DNA of 64,000 nt from Plenodomus lindquistii. Taxonomy: Eukaryota; Ascomycota; Dothideomycetes; Pleosporales; Leptosphaeriaceae. Location of the stretch: positions 124,001 to 188,000 of the forward strand of contig JANUWI010000013.1 in NCBI GenBank assembly GCA_025504975.1, in the 5' to 3' direction. Positions within the stretch are counted from its first letter, which is position 1. Each line of letters begins with the position of its first letter. Below, piece after piece: positions 19,710 through 30,329 of the stretch. A program made the translations under genes and the position numbers. The notes beneath the pieces are model-generated. The model ran no database searches, was not told where the DNA came from, and saw only the letters and a program-made list of their open reading frames with translations.

Positions 19710-21544
19710 ATGAAGATGCAAATCACATCTATTGCGCACACGGCAACCATCGCAGCCCTTCTGGTGCAAGCCGGAGCTGCGCCGACTACGATATCGGCGA
19801 AGTCCATCGTTGGTGAGGCTACGGCGGATGTGTTCCCTCCCGCAGGCAGTATGTAATCGATGCCCCACACCATTGGGAACATCCGCTGACAATCCGCTTC
19901 ACTAGCTGAGGTAAACTCGTCTCTCTTTCCGCCAGAGTCTGTAGTCGGCTTCCCTGGCCCTACACCTACCGGAGTTGAGCCAGCGGCCATCCAGACCGCA
20001 AAAGGCTACCCCTACAACAGTGGCAATGCCAATTCCTTCCCGTTGGTAAAACCGCAGCCACATGGAAGCAGCGCTAAATCGCCAGTCTTCGACATCACTA
20101 AGTACTGGGGTAACTTGTCGCCCTGGTATTCCGTCCAGTCGGCTGATTACGGTCTGCCGAACGCTGATCCTCTAATCCCAGCCGGTTGCGACGTGACGCA
20201 AATGCATCTGCTTTACCGTCACGGTGCAAGATATCCCACGTCAGGCGCTGGTCCCCAGAAATTCGCAGACAAATTGCACAATGCGACCAAGACTGGGCTA
20301 GCCTTTTCTGGTGAACTTTCATTTTTGAGCGACTGGACGTATAAGTTGGGTGCCGAATTGCTCACACCGTTTGGTCGTAGCCAACTCTTCATGCTAGGAG
20401 TTACGCATCGACAGCTATATGGTCATCTGCTGAACAACTTTACCGAAGCTGGAGCTCTTCCCGTCTTTCGGACCCAGTCCCAGGACCGCATGGTGAAGAC
20501 GGCGGAGAACTTTGCTGCAGGCTTCTTTGTGAGACTCTACTATGACGAGAGCAAAGCCGGGATTGTTGACAAAGGTACAGGGCGTCCCTGAATATATGAG
20601 CGAAGTCAACATTGAGATTCTCGTTGAGACTCAAGGCTTGAACAACTCCGGAGCCCCCTACGAAATTTGCAACAACTCCAATATCGCAAGCCGTGGCGGC
20701 ATCGGCAACACGGTAGCCACCAAATTTGCCAATAATGCTTTTAACAGCACACTCGCCCGACTCCAGTCAGAGGTCAGCGGCGTCGATCTTACTTCCACCG
20801 ATGTTATTGCCATGCTGCAGCTTTGCTCTTACGAGACTGTCGCCCTTGGCTACTCGTCTTTCTGCGATCTCTTCTCTGAGGACGACTTCCTGGCCTACGA
20901 GTATTACTACGATCTGTCATTTTACTACAACAATGGCTTTGGATCTCCTATCGCCGCTGCGCAAGGCAAAGGCTACCTTGAGGAATTCCTCGGTCGCTTT
21001 ACCGGCAAGTTTCCAAGCGCAAACTCTGCTCTTAACGAGACCTTTGACAACTCGAGCACTTTCTTCCCCCTTACCCAGTCCATCTATGCCGATGCGACTC
21101 ACGAGGTTGTTGTTCTTGACGTCTTGACTGCTTTCAACTTGACGGCTCTCTTCAAGGGTCCCCCGCTCAGCGCCACCGGTAATCAGAGATCAAGCAACTT
21201 TGTTGCCAGCAAACTCGTACCGTTTGCGACTCACTTCACTGCTCAAGTCCTCTCATGCCCGGCTTATCAGCCAACAAAGCAACTTCGATTCATTGTGTAA
21301 GTACCTCTTCATGTAATAGGCGTTGAAATCACTTACTAAACAAAGTTGTAGCAACGATGCCGTCATTCCAATCGACGAGTCGTACCCTGGGTGCCCGGCT
21401 GATCCCAATGGTCTCTGCTCGTTCGACAATGTCGTTTCCGTTCTCCAGAAGAGAAGCGCAGAGATTGACTTCGACTACGACTGCTTCGGTAACTATACAG
21501 CAAAGGCTGGCATTGACTACAACGGCCGTGCTCCTCGGTCTTAG
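19710..21544 (+). CDS. Secreted histidine acid phosphatase (3-phytase-like)
   Basis: Extracellular phosphomonoesterase or phytase of the histidine acid phosphatase family. Four exons (19710-19848, 19906-20528, 20581-21296, 21352-21544) sum to 557 codons, giving 556 residues. Residues 1 to about 20 are a signal peptide (MKMQITSIAHTATIAALLVQAGAA). The catalytic RHGARYP motif has Arg151/His152, and the proton-donor motif is His428-Glu429 in ADATHEVVV. Asn-x-Ser/Thr sites are frequent, as in glycosylated secreted enzymes. Splicing joins FPPAG to TEVNSS and FF to GVPEY, both typical of the family. A His-Glu rather than His-Asp motif fits the acid phosphatase/PhyB side, so substrate range (phytate or broad) is uncertain. 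The upstream CACGTG suggests phosphate-starvation control. Confidence 0.92.
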
Positions 21545-22112
21545 GGACGTCGAAATGGCAGAGCAAATACTCAGCTACCCTCGGGAAACACAGCCGTACT
21601 ATGTATATAATGACGACCATACTCAAGGATTCAAAATCCCTTTATTGCAGTCATGTTTCGGAAACGGCTGACATAGCGACCTTGGTACTCTAACATTGAA
21701 CACGTAGTCCCAAAATCACCCTTCACATCCGCCGTTGTCAACTTCGCTGTACGCAAACACAAGTGAATGAATGTTTTTGCAACATCTGCTTGTTTTCTAA
21801 ACTCGTACTTCTACAAGATAGTACCATTTGTTCTCGCTCTGGCATCAATATTATCCTCACGCGCCATCCCAATCACCCTTGCCTCCTTCCAATTTACTCC
21901 CACGCGGATTCCACCGCTGCACTGCTAGCATCTCACATGCTCCTGATCACGAACAAGCCTCACGTGTTCTGCTATATCTCCTATTTTAGGGCGACTCATA
22001 ATCCTTTCTTTCCTTTCCGCGCTCTACACTCTCCACCAATCTCCTCTTGATCCCTACGGCTATCCAAAACATCACACATCAAACAACTAAACACCACACT
22101 TTAGTCGCACTC
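21545..22112. other. Intergenic, no gene seen
   Basis: 568 bp after the phosphatase stop, with only short frames. Contains CA/CT-rich leader-like sequence before the serine-rich ORF. Confidence 0.45.
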
Positions 22113-22555
22113 ATGCCCTCATCCCACTCAAGCAAGCATATTCCCAACAAGAACCACTCATCTACCGCCTCGTCAGCCCACACCTCAAGCACACCGTCCT
22201 CGCACTCACGTGCCCATCCGCCCTCACACTCCAGAACCAGCTCATCCTCAACCATCCGCCCTTCGCAATCTGCGTCCAATGTACAGCGCTCTAGCGCAGG
22301 CTCTGCTAAACCATCCAGTAAACGTGTAGGTGTAGCACATACTACCAATACGACGCAGAATCCTCATTCTGCTCCAGCGGTTCGAGCGACTGACACAGCA
22401 TCACGCATGCGACAACCGGGCTCTATGAACATGCGCGCCGGCATGTCATGTGTACATTCCCCGGCCGCATCCTCAGCTCGGGAATGGGAATTTGCAAGCG
22501 GCGGCGTACCATCTGGCAGTATGGTTGTTCGTCCTTTGAGCAGAACGCCTTGCCG

Positions 22556-22586
<31 letters not shown>

Positions 22587-22763
22587 TCATCATCGCTACG
22601 TCTAGTATCGTCGAAAGTCTGTGCCTCAGACTCCTGCAACGGCAGCGATTCTTCCGGCTCCTCGTCGCAAGGCTGTGGTGCGTATCATGGAAGGGTGGTA
22701 AGATCGACACGGAGTGTTTGCACGGCGCTGTATGAGTCTAGCGAGACGTTTGAGTCGTGGTAA
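22113..22763 (+). CDS. Serine-rich low-complexity protein
   Basis: Reading from ATG 22113 gives 216 residues dominated by Ser, Thr, His and Pro, with a poly-Ser run of about 13 from a trinucleotide repeat. There is no signal peptide and no recognisable domain. The same bases on the opposite strand encode an Asp run, but that frame is shorter (22364-22639) and lacks a good start, so I prefer the plus strand. Such sequences can be real intrinsically disordered proteins or spurious. Confidence is moderate at best. Confidence 0.4.
22556..22594. repeat. (GTC)n/(ATC)n microsatellite
   Basis: About ten GTC units followed by three or four ATC units. If the plus-strand ORF is real, it encodes the poly-Ser tract and should be length-variable between isolates. 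Confidence 0.9.
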
Positions 22764-22992
22764 AGTGGCTTGTGGGGATGCCTCTATGCTGTACGTACGT
22801 GTCTGTGTACGCTCGCTGTGGTTCTGGGACATGGAGTTGCTGCATGGGTGGTGGGTATTTGTCAATGAATTGGCCTTTTTGTAGTGATTTAGAAGAGTAA
22901 AGGTGGCCATCTTGCTAATTCATTCGTGAAGACTGCAATTCACTTCTACACTCACACATTACTCTTGTGCGGCCAGCCTAACAATCAATTCA

Positions 22993-25900
22993 TCAAGATA
23001 CCGTCTTCCCCTCCCTCTCCCCATCATCCCCCACTTCTTTCGCTGCATTCGTCCCCGGGGATTCCGCTTCCGCCGTCGAAGTCGCTACAATCTTTGCTTC
23101 TACCTGTTGAATTAGATACGCGCCTACATTCCCTGCTCCATCAATCGCGCCGAGTTTTGCGTCAAAGAGCTTGACTTCGCGGAGTAATCTGTGATTTCAA
23201 CGTTAGTCGGTCGAAACCCGTATTCATATCCAGGTTCTAGACGCATTGCGAATTCGTGGATAGGTAACGCAAACTGCAGTGTACTGTACATACCTCGCTT
23301 TTCCCCCCGCCGTCTTAACACCCGCCTCCTTAACAACCTTGCCAACCTGCTCCCGATAACTCTCGAATACCGGTCCCATGATCATACGGACCTGGATTTC
23401 ACCCAGGTACTTGTTGATAACTTTATACATGGTGACAGTATCCTTTGTCAGACTCTCCATGCTAGCGGAAACGTCCTTGCTCACTTCAGCCGCGTCATCC
23501 CACTCGATTTTCCGCAGACTGCGCATATGTACGCCCGCGCGCCCGGCCAGGATGTCTGTGAGTTTATCGTGGATTTGGTTTTGTTGGTCGTGCAAGAGGC
23601 GTTTTACGTTTTCGAATTCTGCGAGGCCGGTCATGCCTTTTGCGAGGGCGCCGGCTTTGCGGCGCGCACATTCGCGGATGTAAGGGAGTAGGGCGATGAT
23701 GAAGCTTAGGGTTTGGCTGGCGATGGCGAGGTGTTTGGTGTTGATGTTTTTTAGGCCTGCGCTGTGCATTGCGCCGGCGCCGAGGATGAGCTGGCATAGC
23801 CGCGAGTTGAAGAGTTTGAGGTATTCGCAGAGCGAGGAGGATACTTCGGATGTCATGCTGGGAATGGTGGAGAGCAGGATTTCGAAACGCTGGATGCCGC
23901 GGAGGACGTGGGTGGAGGATGTGGAGATTGTGTAGGGGGAGTCGTCGATGATGGCTGGAGCTGTGCTTTTGCCCTTTTCCTTTGCGGGAGGGTTGGCGTT
24001 GGGGGTTGATGTGCCGTTTGTGCCATCCGTTGTCATTGCGGTGGGTTCTTCAATCACACGGAGCACGTCACCGGTCTCTGACCAAGTTGGGGGATCACTT
24101 TCCATGCCTTGCAGAATCTGCGCGAGGACTTCGTTGTCAGAGGTATCGAAGTCCTTAGGTTCCCAGCGGTCAGAGTCCATGGCCTTGGCGAGTTCCTGCT
24201 TTTCGATATCGCCGAATTTGGAGACAAAGTCGCTGATGTGGGTGTTTACTACGCCCTTCAACGCCGCACCAGATCGACCAGAGACAGCTTCGCATTCGTC
24301 GGCGAAGAGGCGGCACATGTTGAAGTAGCGGAGGAACCGCTCGAGGGGGAGACTAGCTGTTGCTTCTGAGCGAACCTTGAGGAGCTTGGTGATCTGAGTC
24401 TGGGCGGCGTCGACAGCCTGACCGAGAAGACTGGACATGTCTAAAGCTTGCATGAGTTCCATCTGAAGGTCGTTGCTAGCTGGTGTGACATAATCGGGGC
24501 CAATGTAGCCGTCAATGCTATGCTGCATGTATGGACTTCGAGGGGGTGATCGAAGTCCGCCTGCAGAGGGTGGAGGTGTTGTGACGCCACTGGTCACGTC
24601 CAGTAGTACCTTTACTAGCGTGCTGAGCCGTCGTAATGCTTCGCCGATATTGGTGAAGATATTAATGAAGAACTCCTCAGCGTCCGCAGGGTCCATAGCG
24701 CGCAGATTACGAGCTAATATTGAGTTCTTATCCTGCTGACTGTGCCCCCGACCTCCCCGTGTAGACACCGAGGTCATCGACTCTGTATCGTCGTCTGAAG
24801 AGCTTGGAAGGTGTTTGCGGATGAGAAGCTTCATCTCGCGCATGACGGCTTCTCTGAATGTCGCACTGGCTTGATTCGTGAACTGTGCCGCACTTAGCCC
24901 ATACAGACTCGCCCGCAAGTCCGCACGCAATTTATCTCCTGTGGTCATGTAGGTAGAGAAGCTCGACTTGATTTTTGGATGTATGCCGCGCGCTTTCTGT
25001 GACGCCGTTACCCACCGCTCGAGAGTCTCAGAACTTGGCACCGCCTTGACATGGTCTCTCAGGTCAATGATGAGCGTGTCCACGAAGCGCTTTTCAAAAC
25101 CTCTTCCGACTCGAAACTTCAATTCGTGTATGCCATCAAATACGCCCTCCAGTGCTCGTAACGGTCGAAGGTCTATTAACCGCGGTGGTAGACGTGAGTT
25201 TAGCCAGGAAATTTTGGCCGAGTCGGACGTGTCAAGGGCGCCAGTTATTAGTGTCTCTATTACCTCTAGTCGCGACATGGCAATCTCCAGATCTCCTTTG
25301 TTGACTACCTCGTCACAGTGCGATAGGCCAACGATGACACCTTGCAGTTGGTCGACAGCATCTGTCAATTGCCTGAGATTCTCACGCCGTTGTTTCATTT
25401 CCACAATCTCCAACCCTCCTACAGCCATCTGCTCGTCTAGTCGTCGTAGATCTTGTCTCAGTCCTTTGATCCTTGCCACTGATTCGGAGGCCTCTGTTTG
25501 AAGTTGGCGCAATGATCCCAGAGCCGCGAAGAATGAGGTGGAAGCCGAAGATATAGCCGAAATGAGATGCACTTCGACCGTGTCCATGTACCACGACAGT
25601 TTCTCTTGCAATATCGCATTGGTTGCCAGTGCCTTCCTCCCTGTTGGCTGAGGTGCTTCCGGCGTACCATTCGTATTGAATTCGTCATTACTCGTTGTTC
25701 GCACAGGCCGTACCACCTCTGACCTCTCGCTCACAATGTCAAAGGTTCGGGGGTTCTCCAGGTGAAAGTTTTCGTCAAAGTAGACGGCGGGTATGGTAGA
25801 GAGTGGGGTGACAGCAGGCGGCGCGCGCTTCTGGCCACTGCCTCTCCGCTTCGGTCTTGGGGTACCGCCGGGCGTGATGGGGCCTCCTGTCAGATTTGGC

Positions 25901-26531
25901 GTCACTGCGGGCGAGATGGCTCGCAAGCCACGCTCCAAGCTCTCGGACCGGTCGTCCTTTTCCGACCCTCGCCGTACTGGCTGCGCGGCCTGTGCCTCTG
26001 CCTCTGCTTTTGCGCGCTGGAACGCATCGTATAGGCCTCCGACTTGGGACAGGTATGGGTTGAAGGCGGTGGGCTCGACGTGGGCAATGTTGACGAGGGT
26101 GACGGGCGGGATGTCCTTGGTCGAGGGCGGCTTGTGGCCGGCGGGGGCAGAGGCGGCAGTGTGCGGGACCATGCCTGTCCTGACGATGGGCGGCTGGAGC
26201 AGTGTTGATATGGCTGGCGTGTGGTTAGCCCTTTGTGTCGCCCACATGACGCCCGCCAAGCATATGGACCCCCACCATTATGGCTCTGCTCGCTCACGGC
26301 GCCCATGCTGCTGCTGCTCCTGTAGCCGCTGTCCAGCGCTCCTCCCACCGAGTGCATGGAGCTCGCCGTGGAGCCGCGACGTGGCTTGTAGCGCCCGCCC
26401 GTCGAACTGGGCCGGTTGGTCCAGTCATGGTGTGCCGCGGCGGGGAAAGGAAAGGCCGACTGCGGCGGGGTTGGCGACACAAACTCGAAGCTCTCGGTGG
26501 AGTGGCGCGGGGACGGGGGGGGAGACGACAT
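22993..26531 (-). CDS. VPS54: GARP tethering complex subunit Vps54
   Basis: Golgi-associated retrograde protein complex subunit that tethers endosome-derived vesicles at the trans-Golgi. Three exons (26531-26276, 26213-23294, 23188-22993) sum to 1124 codons, giving 1123 residues, normal for fungal Vps54. After a Ser/Pro-rich N terminus come the family blocks AISTLLQPPIVRTGMV and TLVNIAHVEPTAFNPYLSQ. A coiled-coil region follows (about residues 320-410). The Vps54 C-terminal domain is marked by FEILLSTIPSMTSEVSSSL and KNINTKHLAIASQTLSFI. The start was set at ATG 26531 because the frame further upstream opens only with TTG. Intron 1 uses the weaker donor GTGGGG. The C-terminal exon (LLREVKLFDAKLGAIDG) is needed to complete the domain. 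Confidence 0.93.
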
Positions 26532-26942
26532 GGCGGCGGCGCTGCTGTTTGGGGGGGCCAACGTGACCGAGGCATGGGGCAGACAGCGGCGCTGCTCTAT
26601 CGCATGTCGCTGGACGCAGAGGGTGTAAGGGTGTCGTGGTCACGCCGTGGGGAGGCGGGGGCTATGGTCGTGTTTGCTGGTGTTGGGGCGTTTGGCCTTG
26701 TTGATGCCGCACAACGTCCCTGGATCCGCGCTCTCGGTCGTTGACAGGGGGGTGGGTTAGCGCCGGGAACGTCCCCACCCCACCATCTACTCTAGACATC
26801 ACGACAACGGCAACCTCCATCACGACTTGACCACCTTCAACGACGATTCAAAGGCGAAACAATGCTCTGTCCAATGTTGACATGCATGCCGCCTACAGTA
26901 TCTGTACCCTATAAGAGATCCTTTCTTTCCCTGCTGTCTTGG
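26532..26942. other. Intergenic, VPS54 promoter and RING-gene 3' side
   Basis: 411 bp, GC-rich on the VPS54 side, without a supported gene. Confidence 0.45.
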
Positions 26943-27740
26943 TCATGGAACCCATTGACATCCAGTCTCCTCATCTTCCTCGCCTTCTCTTTGAGAACCC
27001 CCGGCAGCTTCACTCCCCCCTGACCCTTCGATCACATCTTCAATCCTATTCGAATCTCCTCGCTCCTCCTCCTCCTCCTCATCAGCAAACGTCCGCATGA
27101 CCTCCTCCCATTCCCCCTTCGTCACAATACTCATCAACCCCCTTTCCACGCGATACACGCAACTTGCCTCCTTCCCTCTCTCCCCAACTTCCTTCTCAAT
27201 CTCTCTTTCCACCTCCACCTGCACCCCAGAGCACGCACACACCCCCTTCCACCCCGTCACCCACCTCAAAACCCCCCTACAACACGGACACGCATCCCCC
27301 ATCCCCTCCGTCTTCCACAACCCCTCCAGACACCCCCAACAAATCAAATGCCCACACGGTATCAAAACCGCCAATTCCTCCATACAGTCTGTATAACACA
27401 CCATGCACATGCACGGCCCCTGCTCTCCCCTAACTCGCTGCGCCACCTTGAGCGGAAACACATCCAAAGTAATATTCTCCACGGCCGTGTAGCCGTCCAA
27501 CCAACCCATCCAGCCCACGGTCTTGGATGCGCAGAGACGACTCGCTCCGATGCGGAAGAGCGTGCAGACGATCGTATACCCGTGGCGAAAGCCGCAATAG
27601 TCTGGGCAGACGATGAGCATGAGGAGGGGTGGTAAGTACGAGCGCGTGACATAAGTCACGATGAAGAAGGACGACATGTTGAGGATACTTGTGCGGGTTC
27701 GTCCAGTGTGGAGTTGGAGGAGGTGGATGAGAGAAGGCAT
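26943..27740 (-). CDS. RING-finger protein, likely E3 ubiquitin ligase
   Basis: A 265-residue protein with a C3HC4 RING between residues 112 and 154: Cys112, Cys115, Cys129, His131, Cys134, Cys137, Cys151, Cys154. A RING binds two zincs and usually recruits an E2 enzyme. A hydrophobic stretch at about residues 24-45 (FFIVTYVTRSYLPPLLMLIV) could anchor it in a membrane. The C-terminal third is acidic (EEEEEERG...) and probably disordered. ATG 27740 is the first Met of the frame. The substrate is unknown. Position between VPS54 and a small secreted protein gene gives no functional clue. Confidence 0.7.
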   Translation of the reverse strand: MPSLIHLLQLHTGRTRTSILNMSSFFIVTYVTRSYLPPLLMLIVCPDYCGFRHGYTIVCTLFRIGASRLCASKTVGWMGWLDGYTAVENITLDVFPLKVAQRVRGEQGPCMCMVCYTDCMEELAVLIPCGHLICWGCLEGLWKTEGMGDACPCCRGVLRWVTGWKGVCACSGVQVEVEREIEKEVGERGKEASCVYRVERGLMSIVTKGEWEEVMRTFADEEEEEERGDSNRIEDVIEGSGGSEAAGGSQREGEEDEETGCQWVP

Positions 27741-28782
27741 TATTACACGGTGATGTATTCAGTTTTTTGGGAATTTCTGGTAAAAACGACAAGACTGCAC
27801 AAGGTAAGGAAAACTGCGGCGATGGGATGGGCCGATGCTCACGAGGCCATGTCTATTATATATATGTTTTTTTGAAATATTTTTGCATCTTGGGCGCATA
27901 TATATTCTTTTCGGCACCCAGCGTTTTGACTCCGGGTTCTACACGAACACAACATCACCCACCCACCCACCGCCCTACAATCGTTCGATTCCGACACAAC
28001 GCATACAAAACATGCACACAAGCTACCCATATCATCATCACTCACAGTCTCATCGTCACAAAATCCAGTAATGCATCGAAAATCGCAAAGCCCCAAAAGA
28101 CGTACATGCAGCTGAAAATAAATGCCCAACGCTAACAATGTATAAGCTCGAATATACTACACGACCCCGCAAAAGGCCACATATCCAAACAAATACTTGT
28201 ATTCTCAACGTGTCGAGTCTACTGCAGCGGTACCATTTCAGTACAGTTAATCCGTCCTTTTGTGGGCAAAATCCTGGCGTAGGGTTTGATGCTCGCAATG
28301 CAAGGTATTTTTTTGCCTTTGAAGAAGAGACAGGCAACAAACAGCACATCATTTCGAAACAAGCTCATGCCCGTCTTCTTTGGACGTACAGGGACTGCAT
28401 AGTGGCAAGAGGTAGAGGTCAATGCGCGCCAGTCATAGTGTGCGACGCTGACTGACCCAGGCGAGTGGAGTTATTGGCGCGCGGCACAGAGGTCAAGGTG
28501 GAAACATGGTACGACGTCTTGTATGCTGCGCATATTGCTCACGAGACCGCCGATTGATCGAAAAGATTGGGTGTTGTTGTTGTTTTTTTTACAAAAGTAG
28601 AGGTGAGGCTCGAGATTCTTGTGCATTGCTAAATGCGCCATCAGAGACTTGCACCTGTTGTATTGCAAGATCTAATCTCACTCTCCGTCTACCATGTTCG
28701 CGACCCGGGTGCGCATTGTAACCTGAGGTCTAACAGCCGTTGAGGTAAACAAAGACCCTCCTGTCGTGCCCTCCACCACGGT
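27741..28782. other. Gene-free 1.0 kb
   Basis: Holds the RING-gene promoter side and the 3' region of the small secreted protein gene. Several short frames overlap on both strands, none protein-like. Contains AT tracts such as TATTATATATATG near 27852 and TGTTGTTGTTGTTTTTTTT near 28573. Confidence 0.45.
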
Positions 28783-29260
28783 CTAGTAGCAGAAGTAGCT
28801 CTGTGCGCCATCAACATGATGACTCGCAGTCGGATGCGGGCCCCCCGACCAACGAATATCGCCCTGGCACTGCCGTCCACTGTGCAAAAGTCAGCCTCAC
28901 CATCTCCACCTCACCTCAACACACCACGTGTGCAAACGGAATAAAGGAAGAATTGACAACTTACTCGAACACGATACACAATCCGCAGCCCCAATTCTCA
29001 AACAGAACCATGGTCTCGAATTGGTCCGTGTTGGTGCAGATGTCGCTCGTGAAGGTTGGAACGGCGAAGCCGCCCTGCTTGATGGTGAATTGGCCGCAGA
29101 TACCGAACTTGGAGATGGTGTTGGGGCCGCGGTTGGCGGTGGCTTTGGCGATGGCGGCGGTGAGGTTGGCGGGGGTGAAGGGTCCGATTTCGGTGGGCAG
29201 ACCGGTCGCGACGTTGAGGAAGAGGCCGATGAGGGCGAGGAAGAGGGGGAGGAAGTGCAT
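28783..29260 (-). CDS. Small secreted six-cysteine protein (effector-like)
   Basis: Two exons, 29260-28965 and 28879-28783, encode 130 residues. Residues 1 to about 20 form a clear signal peptide (MHFLPLFLALIGLFLNVATG). The mature part has six cysteines (55, 75, 92, 95, 103, 129), an even number compatible with three disulfides, and ends YFCY. The unspliced frame stops straight after exon 1. Splicing with donor GTAAGT and acceptor TTGCACAG adds Cys103 and Cys129, which supports the intron. A TATAAAAG box lies about 106 bp upstream. The role is unknown; size, secretion signal and cysteines are typical of fungal apoplastic effectors or small wall proteins. No membrane or GPI signal. Confidence 0.75.
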
Positions 29261-29365
29261 GGTTGGAATGGCTGGTGTGGACCGTGGTGTGGTGAGTGAG
29301 AGAAGATTGAGAAAGTGTGGAGGTTGGTGGTGGAGACAGGGATGGGAATTGAGAGAAGAGTGAGT

Positions 29366-29373
29366 CTTTTATA
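29366..29373 (-). promoter_or_regulatory. TATA box of the small secreted protein gene
   Basis: TATAAAAG on the minus strand, about 106 bp before ATG 29260, suggesting a strong or regulated promoter. Confidence 0.5.
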
Positions 29374-30329
29374 GGAGAGGGTGGTGTGTGCGTGCGCGGC
29401 GCAAACGGTGCTGGTGGTGGCGGTCTAAAGCGGGAGCGAAACAGGAAGGGTACTGAGGTGAAAGGAGTGGAACGGACCATGGGGACCTGCTCTCACCCAC
29501 CACTGCGAGCCGCATATTCACGTGTACTTACTTGGTATCGACAGGAGCTTGGGCTCGCAGTGACTTACAAGAAATCAAGGTGCTGGAATTCTCGAGGAGA
29601 TTGGCGTTTGTCCGACTTGAGGTGCTCACGTCCTTTAACACGACCATGAGGACTCGGGGCGTTTTGTCTTCATAAACGCGTCAAGCTGCCGGCTAAATTT
29701 TTGACATATGGGCTCTCTACTTGAGCTTCTGGGTCAACGTCCATTCCGTGGGTGCACGACGAGTAGAGGTAACAGGTTGGAAGTTGGTCCCAATCGACTC
29801 TTCACTAGGCCTCCTCGAAAGAGATATTTCCAGATCCATGGCAACGTCTTACGCGCGTGAGGTTGCTATTACATCCGCTCATCATCAAACAAATTCAGCC
29901 CATGGACTTAAGAGCTTGGTAGGTGCAAGTTCATCTTATCCTTGATATCCGCACTATCTGGGAATTCAGGATCTCATCGATAGTTTGGAACAAGAAAACG
30001 AGGCTTGGTGGTTTGTTTCTGAGAATTTTCCGTCGCCTCAAACTCGAGCTCGAATCAGACCAAGTACCAGTGTGACTATTCGCGATATACTCACCGTAAT
30101 ACGGTATGATGACTTTCAATTTGAATCAAGGTGGCGATGTTCACGTTTACCACCAACACTTTTTCAATGCGACAAATTCCAATTACTGTGCCTCTGCCCA
30201 ACTGCATAATTGACCTCTCGTGCTAGAAGACGCATGATAGCCAACTTCAGCTTGCTGATGTCGCGTTACTACCATCTAGTTCTAGACGTGCCCTTTATCA
30301 ACTAATGTAGAAGCTCGCAAAGATCAGAC
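29374..30329. other. Intergenic, no gene seen
   Basis: 956 bp upstream of the small secreted protein gene (its distal promoter) and downstream of the kinase gene. Only short frames. Confidence 0.45.

Noticed and set aside
20529..20580. Apparent frameshift in the phosphatase gene
   Set aside because: A 52 bp GTGAGA...ACAG intron explains it and restores the FFGVPEY family sequence.
22364..22639. Minus-strand ORF with an Asp run over the GTC repeat
   Set aside because: It is a mirror of the plus-strand serine repeat, shorter, and lacks domain-like sequence outside the repeat.
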